NCBI GenBank assembly: GCA_015232315.1
Contig: JADFZZ010000016.1
Coordinates: 32,317-96,316, forward strand
From: SAR324 cluster bacterium
Lineage (GTDB): Bacteria; SAR324; NAC60-12
Length of the DNA stretch: 64,000 nt
Direction: 5' to 3'
Of the stretch, positions 53,334 through 61,923 are shown piece after piece. The notes beneath the pieces are model-generated. The model made no database searches, was not told where the DNA came from, and saw only the letters and a list, made by a program, of their open reading frames with translations. The position numbers and the translations under genes were made by a program. Numbering within the stretch: the first letter of the stretch is position 1; the number at the start of each line of letters is the position of its first letter.

Positions 53334-54505
53334 AAGTCATTTTTCTCCGGAAGATCATGGAATGATTTTTTCAGAATCCCCACTAATGGAAAACTTTTCA
53401 GGATAGTTTTGATCTGGGTGGAAGCACCACCTTCTCCGTATGGGTTATGGACTGATTTTAGTTTCGTTTGAAATTCTGGAGAAAAAAGTTGTTCCATCGC
53501 TTTTAAAATTTGTAATTTTTGGGGAACACAATCAATGACACTTTCGGCTTTGATCCGTCCTTTTTGACGATCCCCGATATTGATCGTTCCAATTCTGAAA
53601 CTGGGAGCTTCACATAGGCCACTGGACGAATTTCCGATTACCGCATCCATAAATTGCAACGCTGAGAGATATCGAAGTTGTCCTAATGAGGTAAACGATA
53701 TAGAGGTTTGGGGATGCTCTGCTGTGTATTGATCTATCATGCTGCTGATGATTCTTCCATCCGTGTCCGCATTGGGTTTGGTAAAGATAAGATGGGTTTC
53801 TTTTTGTTCTGACAGGGCTTCCAGCAATTCATTCATTTGCCCTGCAGATGTTTGATTTTCCAAAGTAACCGGGTGAAAAGTAATCAACAAATTTCGGGTT
53901 CCCAGCTTAAAACCAATCGATTGTTCCAACGCGTCTCTGGAAAGTAATTTAAGGCGCTGGATATTATCAATACCCAAGCCTCCTACATTAAAAACTCTAT
54001 CCGGTGATTCACCCAACTGAATCACACGCTTGCGATATGCTTGAGTTGCGACAAAATGTAAATGCGACATTTTTGTGACAGCATGTCGGATAGATTCATC
54101 AAAAGCACCTTCTGTAGTTTCTCCGCCATGTAAATGAGCAATAGGGATTTTTGTAATCATTGCTGCGCTGGCAGCGGCGAATATCTCAAAACGATCTCCT
54201 AAAACCACTATAATGTCAGATTTCAACGCATCCCAGACATCCGCAAAGCCAATAATTGCGACCCCGATTGATTTGGTAACACCAACAGAAGTATCAGAGG
54301 AAAAGAGCATTTCCACTTTTTTATGAATTGGAAACCCATCTTTCTCAATTTCCTTCCAGGTCAGTCCGAATTCTGGAGAAAGATGCATTCCTGTAACAAC
54401 CACTTGCAACTCAAGCGCAGGATCTTCCTGAAGCTCTTTCATAAGCCAGTATAACAAGCCATACTCTGCTCGGGAACCCGTAACAACCGCGATTTTTCGC
54501 TTCAT
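53330..54505 (-). CDS. legG: NDP-sugar 2-epimerase, hydrolysing (NeuC/LegG family)
   Basis: 391 aa. VVTGSRAEYGLLYWLMKEL at the N-terminus, VVLGDRFEIFAAA, HLHGGETTEGAFDESIRHA and GNSSSGLCEAP are all marks of the hydrolysing UDP-GlcNAc 2-epimerases of nonulosonate pathways. It yields the 6-deoxymannosamine derivative used by LegI. A 27-bp gap separates it from legI. Confidence 0.95.
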   Translation of the reverse strand: MKRKIAVVTGSRAEYGLLYWLMKELQEDPALELQVVVTGMHLSPEFGLTWKEIEKDGFPIHKKVEMLFSSDTSVGVTKSIGVAIIGFADVWDALKSDIIVVLGDRFEIFAAASAAMITKIPIAHLHGGETTEGAFDESIRHAVTKMSHLHFVATQAYRKRVIQLGESPDRVFNVGGLGIDNIQRLKLLSRDALEQSIGFKLGTRNLLITFHPVTLENQTSAGQMNELLEALSEQKETHLIFTKPNADTDGRIISSMIDQYTAEHPQTSISFTSLGQLRYLSALQFMDAVIGNSSSGLCEAPSFRIGTINIGDRQKGRIKAESVIDCVPQKLQILKAMEQLFSPEFQTKLKSVHNPYGEGGASTQIKTILKSFPLVGILKKSFHDLPEKNDL

Positions 54506-54532
54506 GATTTGATCCTCTGGTTTCAGAATTTT

Positions 54533-55543
54533 CTATAATTCAATCAATTCATCTTCCTGGAAATTTCGTATAGCTTTTTTCCCTATAATTTCATCCCACC
54601 GCATGGGCGAAATTCCATTGCCAGGACGTTTGACCGTTAAATTATCTTCAGAAAACAACTCCCCTGCCTGGATCACCCGTTTGGCCATAATGGATTTCCG
54701 GGCAATGATTTTATTTTTCAGTTCACTGGGGCTAGGATGTTTGATTCCTGTTCCAAACGCTTGTTCTACATTTCTGATAGCCTTAACCATTGCCTTGAGT
54801 TCATGAGGTTCCAGACTGGCTTTATGATCAGGACCTTCCATGTTGCGATCCAAGGTGAAATGTTTCTCAATGACTTGGGCTCCCATTGCGACCGCCGCAA
54901 TTGGGATTTCGATACCATGCGTATGATCCGAATATCCAATACGAACTCCAGGAAAAGCACTGGCTATTGTTTGCATGGCACGCAAATTCACATCCTGCAG
55001 GGGGGTGGGGTACTCTGTGTTACAATGGAGAAGTGTGATTTGATCATAAGAAAGCCCGGCCTCCAGAAACACTTGAAGGGTTTGCTCAATCTCTCCCAGC
55101 AAGGCCATACCTGTTGAAATAATCACAGGTTTCTTCTTTTTTGCAATTTGACGTAAGTAAGGAAGGTTGGTGATTTCACCGGATGGGATTTTAAACAGCT
55201 CAATTCCCAGTCGGTCCAACAATTCAATACTGTCCAGATCAAAGGGGGTGGAAAGAAATTCAATGGAGCATTTCTTACAATGCTCCATTAGAAGAAGGTG
55301 CATCTCCTCGTTCAGTTCCAGTCGTTGCAACATCTCCAGTTGAGATTCTTTTTCTGAGGTGGTCTGTGTCTGGTATTTTGCCTTGGGAGCCTGTTTGCTG
55401 GCAATATTTTTTGCCTGAAAGGTCTGAAATTTAACAACATCCGCTCCCGCATCTACAGCAACTTCAATCATTTTTTTGGCTAACGCCAGTGAGCCGTTAT
55501 GGTTGACCCCGGCCTCTGCAATCAGATAAACATGGTCTCTCAT
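54533..55543 (-). CDS. legI: Legionaminic acid synthase (NeuB family)
   Basis: 336 aa. IAEAGVNHNGSLALAKKMI, VVKFQTFQAKN, IGYSDHTHGIEIPIAAVAMGA and VIEKHFTLDRNMEGPDH define a phosphoenolpyruvate-condensing sialic/legionaminic synthase, and the last ~65 residues form the SAF antifreeze-like domain. It condenses PEP with the 2,4-diacetamido-6-deoxymannose. The start overlaps the LegH stop by 1 nt. Confidence 0.95.
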   Translation of the reverse strand: MRDHVYLIAEAGVNHNGSLALAKKMIEVAVDAGADVVKFQTFQAKNIASKQAPKAKYQTQTTSEKESQLEMLQRLELNEEMHLLLMEHCKKCSIEFLSTPFDLDSIELLDRLGIELFKIPSGEITNLPYLRQIAKKKKPVIISTGMALLGEIEQTLQVFLEAGLSYDQITLLHCNTEYPTPLQDVNLRAMQTIASAFPGVRIGYSDHTHGIEIPIAAVAMGAQVIEKHFTLDRNMEGPDHKASLEPHELKAMVKAIRNVEQAFGTGIKHPSPSELKNKIIARKSIMAKRVIQAGELFSEDNLTVKRPGNGISPMRWDEIIGKKAIRNFQEDELIEL

Positions 55544-56175
55544 TAGGTATCTCCTGTTTGAGGCGGTTTGAGCAAAGTTCCATCAGGGATGTTTCTCATA
55601 ATGGACATTCCACCTCCAATCAAGCAGTTTTGACCAACTGTGATATATTCCCTGGTAACGCTATTGCTACCAAGAAAAGTTCCCTCACCGATGCAGGTTC
55701 CCCCGTTCACAATAGCTCCTGTGGAAATATGGCAATGATCCGAGATCAATGCATCATGCTCAATCAAGGACTTGGAGTTAAGAATGCAGTTGCATCCAAC
55801 CTTGGATCCAGCATTCACAACACTCCCGTGCATTACAATAGAGCCTTCTCCAACAGAAGCATGAGGGGATACGTAGGCTCTTGGGGAAATAATCACTGGG
55901 AGGGGGGCCTTCAAACGCTTGAGCATCTTATAGAGATTCTGTCGGGGGTTTGGGGTTTTAATATGTCCGATTGTAATCAGGAAGGAATATCCTTGCTTTA
56001 CAAGCTCAGGAATTTGCTCATCCTGTCCAATGATAGAATACCCTAATACTGTTTCTCCCAACCTGGAGGGAATATCAAGAATCCCGGCAATCGTAAACTT
56101 GTCCTCTTGTTCAATCACATCAATACAGGAATGACAATGTCCGCCACCGCCTACAAGAATCAATGATTTCTTCAT
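55543..56175 (-). CDS. legH: NeuD/PglD-family sugar N-acetyltransferase
   Basis: 210 aa. The N-terminal Rossmann-like half has LVGGGGHCHSCIDVIEQ, typical of PglD/NeuD. A hexapeptide beta helix follows (HASVGEGSIVMHGSVVNAG, LIEHDALISDHCHIS). In the legionaminate route LegH acetylates the 4-amino group made by LegC. It lies 5 bp after the retropepsin-like gene. Confidence 0.9.
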   Translation of the reverse strand: MKKSLILVGGGGHCHSCIDVIEQEDKFTIAGILDIPSRLGETVLGYSIIGQDEQIPELVKQGYSFLITIGHIKTPNPRQNLYKMLKRLKAPLPVIISPRAYVSPHASVGEGSIVMHGSVVNAGSKVGCNCILNSKSLIEHDALISDHCHISTGAIVNGGTCIGEGTFLGSNSVTREYITVGQNCLIGGGMSIMRNIPDGTLLKPPQTGDT

Positions 56176-56180
56176 AAAGA

Positions 56181-56600
56181 TTACTTCAATGGTTTTTTAA
56201 CCACATAAGGATTTTCAGGATTTACAACCAGTTTTTGTTGTCTGGGATCAATCAGAACATCCATATCTTCCATCGGAATAGCACCCAGAAGCACTTCTGA
56301 ATCTCTTGGAAGAACCATGGCCCGAACAGTAGTGGAACGATTTTGAAATCGCACTTCTACAGGTACCACCACATCCAGACAAATTCGAGTACCATCAGCT
56401 AACTCAGCAAATTGTTCATCCACTTTTCTCAAATCCAGTTGCGTCCGAATATCCTCATTCAGGGCAAGCATATAAGCCCCGGAATCCACCAAAGCTTTTA
56501 CTTTCATTTTTCGGACTTTTTTAGGAGAGAGCAGGCCTTCTTCCACTAAAACCAGATCTGCTCCTCGCACAATTTCAATATCAGCATAAACCAGTCCCAT
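56181..56600 (-). CDS. Solitary retropepsin-like (clan AA) aspartic protease
   Basis: 139 aa. ALVDSGA with Asp39 is the catalytic motif (DSG rather than DTG), and LLGAIPMEDMDVLIDP repeats the second conserved block of the paralogue at 15077-15478 ([16 protein letters not shown]). It is inserted between legC and legH with 5 and 57 bp gaps and is co-oriented, so it is probably co-transcribed with the nonulosonate genes. No obvious substrate. Confidence 0.8.
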   Translation of the reverse strand: MGLVYADIEIVRGADLVLVEEGLLSPKKVRKMKVKALVDSGAYMLALNEDIRTQLDLRKVDEQFAELADGTRICLDVVVPVEVRFQNRSTTVRAMVLPRDSEVLLGAIPMEDMDVLIDPRQQKLVVNPENPYVVKKPLK

Positions 56601-56657
56601 TAAGCACTTTCAATTCAATAGTTTCTCAGTTTTACAAGGGAACGAATCCCACCCATT

Positions 56658-57839
56658 TTACCTTTCGATAGAATCAATCAAGTGTGAGCTACTTGGAATA
56701 TTGATCAAGCGTTGTTCGATACTTTCCGCAACAGACAATCGCATTTTGGGACAAGACTGATACATGGGCAATTTATGAAGCAATGTCCATGCTGGACGGG
56801 TCATGATACCGATGTCATTTGTAGCGGCCAATATTGAATCCCGTTGGGATGCATAGTCGGGTTCAAGAAGAATCGCATTGAGCCAGTAGTTGCTCCTGGT
56901 GTTCACAGGCTCTCGAACAAAATGAACCCCCGGAATGTTTGAAAAAGCAACTTCATAGAGTTCAGCCAATTTACGTTTTTTATCCAGAAAAGAGGGTAGC
57001 TGTTCCAGTTGCGCGCACCCTAAAGCTGAGTTTAGATTTGGCAACCGATAGTTGTACCCTGACTGATCATGAAAATATTCCCAACGATGTGGAACCTTTG
57101 CCGTAGTTGTCAGATGTTTTGCTAATTTAGCTAATAGCGGGTCTGAGGTCAGAATGGCACCGCCACCGCCGGTTGTGATAATTTTATTTCCATTGAAACT
57201 CAGTGACGATACTTTTCCCCAGTTCCCGGTATGCCTGCCTTTATAAAAACTTCCCAGGGATTCTGCGGCATCCTCAACCAGCACCAACTTAAATTTGGCC
57301 GCAAGCTCTGTCAATGCATCCAGATCGGAAGGATGTCCAAACGTATGCATGGGAACCAGTGCCTTTATTGGTCTTTGGGTTTGGCGATTGAAACAACGAT
57401 TATCACGAACATCCGCGAACTCATCCAGATAGGCGTTCAACAAAGGAACATCTATCCCAAGATTCACTTCATTGCTTTCCACAAAATGAGGAACGGCCCC
57501 ACAATAAGCCACAGCGTTGGCCGTTGCGACAAATGTCAACGAGGGAATCAGAACTTCATCGCCCTGTTCCACACCAACCAGTTTGAAGCAGATATGCAAC
57601 GCCGCGGTTCCATTGACGGTCGCCACAGCGTATGGACTTCCTGTAAACTCTGCCAGTTTCTGCTCAAACAGATCCACATACTTGCCAACAGAAGACACCC
57701 ATCCAGTATCCAGACATTCTTTCACATAGACCCATTCATTCCCCTGAAATACAGGCTCATGAAGTGATATAAATTCACTGGTGGGCAAAACACTCTTGAT
57801 TGCCTGAACTATTTCTTGAACAAAGGAAGACTTACTCAT
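56658..57839 (-). CDS. legC: LegC-family PLP aminotransferase
   Basis: 393 aa if started at the ATG at 57839, which overlaps the preceding SDR by 8 nt; a longer in-frame start at 57890 is less likely. HEPVFQGNEWVYVKECLDTGWVSSVG (read in parts), VNGTAALHI, VEDAAESLGSFY and FNGNKIITTGGGG, with Lys219 as PLP lysine, agree with the LegC/NHT family that aminates the C4 of GDP-4-keto-6-deoxy-GlcNAc. The expected dehydratase partner LegB is not adjacent. Confidence 0.92.
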   Translation of the reverse strand: MSKSSFVQEIVQAIKSVLPTSEFISLHEPVFQGNEWVYVKECLDTGWVSSVGKYVDLFEQKLAEFTGSPYAVATVNGTAALHICFKLVGVEQGDEVLIPSLTFVATANAVAYCGAVPHFVESNEVNLGIDVPLLNAYLDEFADVRDNRCFNRQTQRPIKALVPMHTFGHPSDLDALTELAAKFKLVLVEDAAESLGSFYKGRHTGNWGKVSSLSFNGNKIITTGGGGAILTSDPLLAKLAKHLTTTAKVPHRWEYFHDQSGYNYRLPNLNSALGCAQLEQLPSFLDKKRKLAELYEVAFSNIPGVHFVREPVNTRSNYWLNAILLEPDYASQRDSILAATNDIGIMTRPAWTLLHKLPMYQSCPKMRLSVAESIEQRLINIPSSSHLIDSIER

Positions 57840-58965
57840 ACTGAATTTCGTAATTCCCATAATAATTTCGGTTGGATTCAACCTGATCAAATAAATGTTG
57901 ATTTAACGCACTAATAACCTCTTGGACGCCATCTCCAACAGTATAAATTGGCTCAAAGTATAGAGCTTTTTTTATTTTCTGAAAATTGACACGGTAATTT
58001 CTGGGATCACTTCCTTGTTCCTTGTAACTGACCTTTCCTTCAGGAATATACTTCAGGATTTCATTAATGATCATTTTCTTGGTGTAATTATTAGCTTCGC
58101 CTCCGGCATTAAATACTTGGAAGGCAACTCTTTCCTGGGGGGCTTCCAATGCCCTTCGAATAATCAAAGAAAAATCTTTAGTATGACAATAAGGACGCCA
58201 CGTGTCACAATCATAGACCAGCAAATCATGTTTCAAATAGAGTTCACGGACGAACTCACTCACGCTCAGATCAAACCGCATTCTCGGCGAAAGACCAAAA
58301 GCTGTCGCAAATCGGAAAATGACCGGACAGTAATCCACTTTTCCCTGAAGACTTAGCAAATGCTGTTCCGCAGCAACTTTTGCTTTAGCATAGAGAGATA
58401 AAGGTGTAAGTTCATAATGTTCATCAGCCAGTGCATTCTCCGGAATCAACCCATAATTGGAACAGGTTGAGATCAGAATTACCCGATTTAAATTTTTCCC
58501 ATTAAGTTGATCAATAAGCTTCTGAATGCCTGCACTATTAATTTTATCAGAAGCTAGTGGATATTTCTTTGTAATGGGATCTCCCACTAACCCTGCCAGA
58601 ATAACCACATCGGTAATACCTATTAAGGATCGCTCCACAGTGTCGCTATCGCACAAATCACCATGCATGAATTCATAATCAGGATTAGACAGGTAGGGCA
58701 AAATGGCCTGCTGATTCTGATATATCAATAAATCCAGAGTTCGCACCTGGTATCCCCCTCCCAACAGGTATCCTGTCAAAACACTGCCTATATATCCCCC
58801 ACCACCTATCAGTAAAACTTTACGTTGATGGACATCAGGATGCAGTTTATAAAAACGGATGGCTTCATTGAAAATTTCGACCTGATAGGATTCTGGTAAA
58901 TTTTGATTTAACTCAAAAGCGGATTGTTGAGCTTGATTGATTTGGTGTCGTTTTAATTTAGGCAT
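57832..58965 (-). CDS. NAD-dependent nucleotide-sugar SDR (not a 4,6-dehydratase)
   Basis: 377 aa, with ~45 extra N-terminal residues before LLIGGGGYIGSVL. The catalytic region has STCSNYG and YAKAK, and FGLSPRMRFDLSVS places it with the SDRs at 44916 and 62879. It stands where LegB would be expected, but the Asp-Glu pair of dehydratases (S-T-D-E-V-Y-G) is missing, so a C-epimerase or reductase is more likely. It overlaps legC by 8 nt. Confidence 0.88.
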   Translation of the reverse strand: MPKLKRHQINQAQQSAFELNQNLPESYQVEIFNEAIRFYKLHPDVHQRKVLLIGGGGYIGSVLTGYLLGGGYQVRTLDLLIYQNQQAILPYLSNPDYEFMHGDLCDSDTVERSLIGITDVVILAGLVGDPITKKYPLASDKINSAGIQKLIDQLNGKNLNRVILISTCSNYGLIPENALADEHYELTPLSLYAKAKVAAEQHLLSLQGKVDYCPVIFRFATAFGLSPRMRFDLSVSEFVRELYLKHDLLVYDCDTWRPYCHTKDFSLIIRRALEAPQERVAFQVFNAGGEANNYTKKMIINEILKYIPEGKVSYKEQGSDPRNYRVNFQKIKKALYFEPIYTVGDGVQEVISALNQHLFDQVESNRNYYGNYEIQYE

Positions 58966-59045
58966 AAATTTGATTAATCAAGAAGGAATTGAATTAAAAA
59001 ATTGTAAAGGCAAAAACCACATTTTCGGACAGTCTCCTGACAGGG

Positions 59046-59504
59046 TTATGTGATGACGGGATATTTATCATGAATGTAAGCCTCTGTGTTTTGAACAATT
59101 TTCTGTAAATTTGGAATGAGACTCATGGTCATTTGAAACAATTCAATCAGATTGGTTCTTTCATACTCATGAGCTATCTGATTGCGTAATTCTCGAATCA
59201 AGCGAACCTGATCCACAGAATCAATCAACGCCCGTTTGTGCATCCGATTCATGACATCGATCAAGGTTCCACGATCCTGAAATTCAACTTCGTCCAGGCT
59301 CCGAAATATCTTTTGCAGCAACAGATCACTTAATCGGGAAAATCTTGATGTCAGCGCCTCAAGATGATCATAGTCCTCCTCGGAATAGATTTCTTTATTC
59401 AACAGATCGAGACATATTCCATAGGACCGGTTAAGCCAGTGAACAGCTTCTTTTAACTTCAGCAGATGTTCATGCAAGATCGCGATGCGATCCGTTTGGG
59501 TCAT
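59046..59504 (-). CDS. hepT: HEPN-domain toxin (HepT-like)
   Basis: 152 aa, all-helical. RNQIAHEY at residues 107-114 gives the HEPN motif Rx4HxY; the Tyr114 is the residue AMPylated by MntA in characterised pairs. HEPN toxins are RNases. The start overlaps the nucleotidyltransferase stop by 4 nt, the normal MntA-HepT organisation. In the polysaccharide operon it is co-oriented and could be selfish or stabilising. Confidence 0.85.
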   Translation of the reverse strand: MTQTDRIAILHEHLLKLKEAVHWLNRSYGICLDLLNKEIYSEEDYDHLEALTSRFSRLSDLLLQKIFRSLDEVEFQDRGTLIDVMNRMHKRALIDSVDQVRLIRELRNQIAHEYERTNLIELFQMTMSLIPNLQKIVQNTEAYIHDKYPVIT

Positions 59505-59782
59505 AGGAGAATCCCCTCATTCATCACCATTTTTTGAAAGGTGGTGTGTGCCTGTTCCGTTACAAGCAGGTCAATTTTTTGTTCACCTAATTGGTCGTAT
59601 AAGCGTAATTTGATGTTGAGTTGCTCTTTCAATCCAATTTTTTTGGAAAGCACCAGCAGATCGATATCGCCCCCCTTGGCATCATCGTTGGTCCGAGAAC
59701 CAAACAGATAAATTTTTGTGTCTGCGTCAACGGCATAAATGGTTTGTTTGATGGTCTGAATCTGAAAATCCGACAATCTCAT
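59501..59782 (-). CDS. mntA: Minimal nucleotidyltransferase antitoxin (MntA-like)
   Basis: 93 aa with LFGSRTNDDAKGGDIDLLV, i.e. a GS-x9-DxD polymerase-beta nucleotidyltransferase motif, and little else. In known type VII systems MntA AMPylates and silences HepT, which is encoded directly downstream here. The gap to the Uma2 gene is 63 bp with no gene. Confidence 0.88.
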   Translation of the reverse strand: MRLSDFQIQTIKQTIYAVDADTKIYLFGSRTNDDAKGGDIDLLVLSKKIGLKEQLNIKLRLYDQLGEQKIDLLVTEQAHTTFQKMVMNEGILL

Positions 59783-59845
59783 GAAACCTCTTTAAACTTC
59801 ATTTTTCGTCTGCCTGGGGATATCCCCAGGTTTCGTTGCAAGGAT

Positions 59846-60322
59846 TCAATATTCGATATATTGAGGACAATCCGGCACCATTCTGGAAGTCGGCAGTTTA
59901 TCTTCCGGATCGAAAAAACTCATATTCCCTTGTTCATCACAAATCCAGACCTCCTTGGCCCCTTTTTCAAAATAGAGTGCGGCCTTATTCAACATTTTTG
60001 TCCAACTGTTGCTGGGAGATTTGACCTCAATACAAATTTCAGGCGCAACCGGAGAGGCCTCCTCCTCCTTGACCTGTTCAAAAAGCTCGTCGGAAATCCA
60101 GACAACATCGGGTGATTTAACGTTATCCACCGTCATGACCGGAAATTCGGGAGGACATATTCCGTGAAGTAATAATTTTTCCAATAAAACCTGAATACGC
60201 CTTACATACACGGAATGCCGCACCCGTACAGGACTCATAACGATATCGCCGTCCCTGTTCAATTCAATTTTATAGGGGAGATCCTGTAAACAGGGATCAT
60301 TACACACTTCCAGCCAGTTCAT
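59846..60322 (-). CDS. Uma2-family (DUF820) restriction-endonuclease-fold protein
   Basis: 158 aa from the ATG at 60322; an upstream TTG at 60334 is in frame. PDVVWISDELFE, APEICIEVKSPSNS and YFEKGAKEVWICD form the PD-(D/E)xK nuclease core of Uma2 proteins. Their function is unknown; they are frequent in mobile or variable regions. It lies next to the MntA-HepT pair and may belong to the same accessory insertion. Confidence 0.88.
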   Translation of the reverse strand: MNWLEVCNDPCLQDLPYKIELNRDGDIVMSPVRVRHSVYVRRIQVLLEKLLLHGICPPEFPVMTVDNVKSPDVVWISDELFEQVKEEEASPVAPEICIEVKSPSNSWTKMLNKAALYFEKGAKEVWICDEQGNMSFFDPEDKLPTSRMVPDCPQYIEY

Positions 60323-60389
60323 AATTTTTGCCAATGCGAATTATTAGCCGTTGAAATACCATGTCATTTCAAAAGTGAAACAACGTTCA

Positions 60390-61400
60390 TTAATCATGAT
60401 AAATAGGATGAGTGTTCTGAACAATAACACGGGTTCCTTCCATGTCAATCTTGAAGGGGACCCAGACTTTAATGGAGGACAGAGCCTGTTTGATGGCCTC
60501 GTGTTTTTGTGGGGGCGCCAGAAAAAAAATAAAACCACCACCGCCTGCGCCCATCAGTTTTCCGCCAAAGGCCCCTGCTTTTCTGGCTGTCTCATACAAA
60601 TCATCAATATGATTATTGGAGAGATTATGGGTCAGTTGACGTTTCATTCGCCAGCTTTTGTCCAACAAGGAGCCAATCAACTCTAGGGAGTCATTCCGAA
60701 TAAACGCTTTGAGGGCATCCTGAGCCAATGACGAAATTTCCGTCAAAATATCGGAAGACTTACATTGCTTGATATTTTCAATGTGGGTGTGGGCATATTG
60801 GGAGGATTCTCGACTGATTCCACTGAACCCCAACAAAATATGATTTTCCAGTGCGTTCAGATAATCCGGCGGAAGAATCAGGGGCCTTGTGGTGTAACGG
60901 TCACCCGGTCCCATTTCAATAATCTGCATCCCGCCGAATGCCGCCATGATCTGATCCTGAATACCCACGTGCTCGCCAATCAATCGCTGTTCCACATGGA
61001 TGGCTTCATCCGCCAATTGACGTTGAGAGACCATCCTGTAATTCAGAGCATGGAGCGCATGGAGCAGTCCCACGGTAAAGGAGGAGCTTGACCCAATTCC
61101 GGAACGCGCAGGAAGGTCGCCAACATTATGAATTTCCAAACCATCTTCAATATTGAGAAATTTGAGACAATGCTTGATGGAAGGATGGATGATTTCGTCA
61201 ACGGACTGCACTGATTCGATTCTGGAATAAACGATCCGAGTCTTGTGCTCAAAGAAAGGCGGTAGTTTTCTAACAGTCAAATAACAATAACGGGCAAGCG
61301 CGGAAGCAATAATCACTCCACCATGCTGTTCGAACCATGGACGATAATCAGTGCCTCCCCCAAAGAAAGACAAGCGATAGGGCGTTCGAGTGATGATCAT
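60390..61400 (-). CDS. hddA: D-glycero-alpha-D-manno-heptose-7-phosphate kinase (GHMP kinase, HddA)
   Basis: 336 aa from the ATG at 61400; the conserved family start IITRTPYRLSFFGGGTDY follows at once. A second ATG at 61430 adds 10 non-conserved residues. GHMP motif 2 is GSGIGSSSSF-like text (ARSGIGSSSSFTVG), and the late glycine-rich KLMGAGGGGFIFFL is motif 3. It phosphorylates heptose-7-phosphate to the alpha-1,7-bisphosphate of the GDP-heptose branch. Its usual partners gmhA and hddC are at 47-50 kb; GmhB was not found. Confidence 0.92.
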   Translation of the reverse strand: MIITRTPYRLSFFGGGTDYRPWFEQHGGVIIASALARYCYLTVRKLPPFFEHKTRIVYSRIESVQSVDEIIHPSIKHCLKFLNIEDGLEIHNVGDLPARSGIGSSSSFTVGLLHALHALNYRMVSQRQLADEAIHVEQRLIGEHVGIQDQIMAAFGGMQIIEMGPGDRYTTRPLILPPDYLNALENHILLGFSGISRESSQYAHTHIENIKQCKSSDILTEISSLAQDALKAFIRNDSLELIGSLLDKSWRMKRQLTHNLSNNHIDDLYETARKAGAFGGKLMGAGGGGFIFFLAPPQKHEAIKQALSSIKVWVPFKIDMEGTRVIVQNTHPIYHD

Positions 61401-61923
61401 AACATGCCTGTTATGCTTTCCATGATTCATAGAACCAGAAATCGGTCTTCATTCGACTCTCGCTTGAGAAATATTTGGGTATCACGCAATGTTTCAGTTT
61501 TCCTGAAATCGACATGATGAACAAGGCATTATTTCAGTTTTAGTGGCTTTGGAACGCTCAAACAAAATGATTATGCGTCAAAGTTTTCTGTTTTATTTTT
61601 CGAGGGTTCCTTGCCCTGCAATCATACACATATTGCAGGTTTTTTTTCCGTAGCGGAAACAAGGAAGTTATCGATTCGTCTAACACCAGAAAACCTGAAT
61701 TGTGGCAGACAGCGCCGACGATACCAATATTCCGCAATGCGATCTTAAACGCATATAATTCTCGTACCATGTCTTCGAAAGACCTGAATTACGAATATAA
61801 ATTTTGGCCAAGCTTCGCCATTTGCCTTACATTTCGCTACAGGCAATAATAAACAGAGTTACGTTAGAGCTGTCATCCTGATAATACAATCGGCTATCTT
61901 TAGCTTATTACAGCAAACAATGT
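61401..61923 (-). other. Gene-free ~0.5-kb leader between the NusG-like gene and hddA
   Basis: No convincing gene here. Two short perfect stems are visible: TTTCCG/CGGAAA (61645-61659) and TTGCCT/AGGCAA (61822-61846). A 70-codon frame at 61558-61770 on minus has no recognisable features. A long untranslated leader directly after an antiterminator gene is where a recruitment or pause element would be expected; this is inference only. Confidence 0.4.

Noticed and set aside
56181..56600. Retroelement or retron remnant suggested by the retropepsin-like fold
   Set aside because: No reverse transcriptase, RNase H or integrase pieces are present nearby; solitary clan AA proteases are common in bacteria.
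61645..61659. TTTCCG-TAG-CGGAAA hairpin next to a T/A run as a terminator
   Set aside because: The T-run precedes the stem on the plus strand and gives A's after the stem on the minus strand, so it cannot terminate in either direction.
61558..61770. 70-codon minus-strand frame in the leader
   Set aside because: No recognisable motif, weak ribosome site, and no similarity to anything around it; treated as non-coding.
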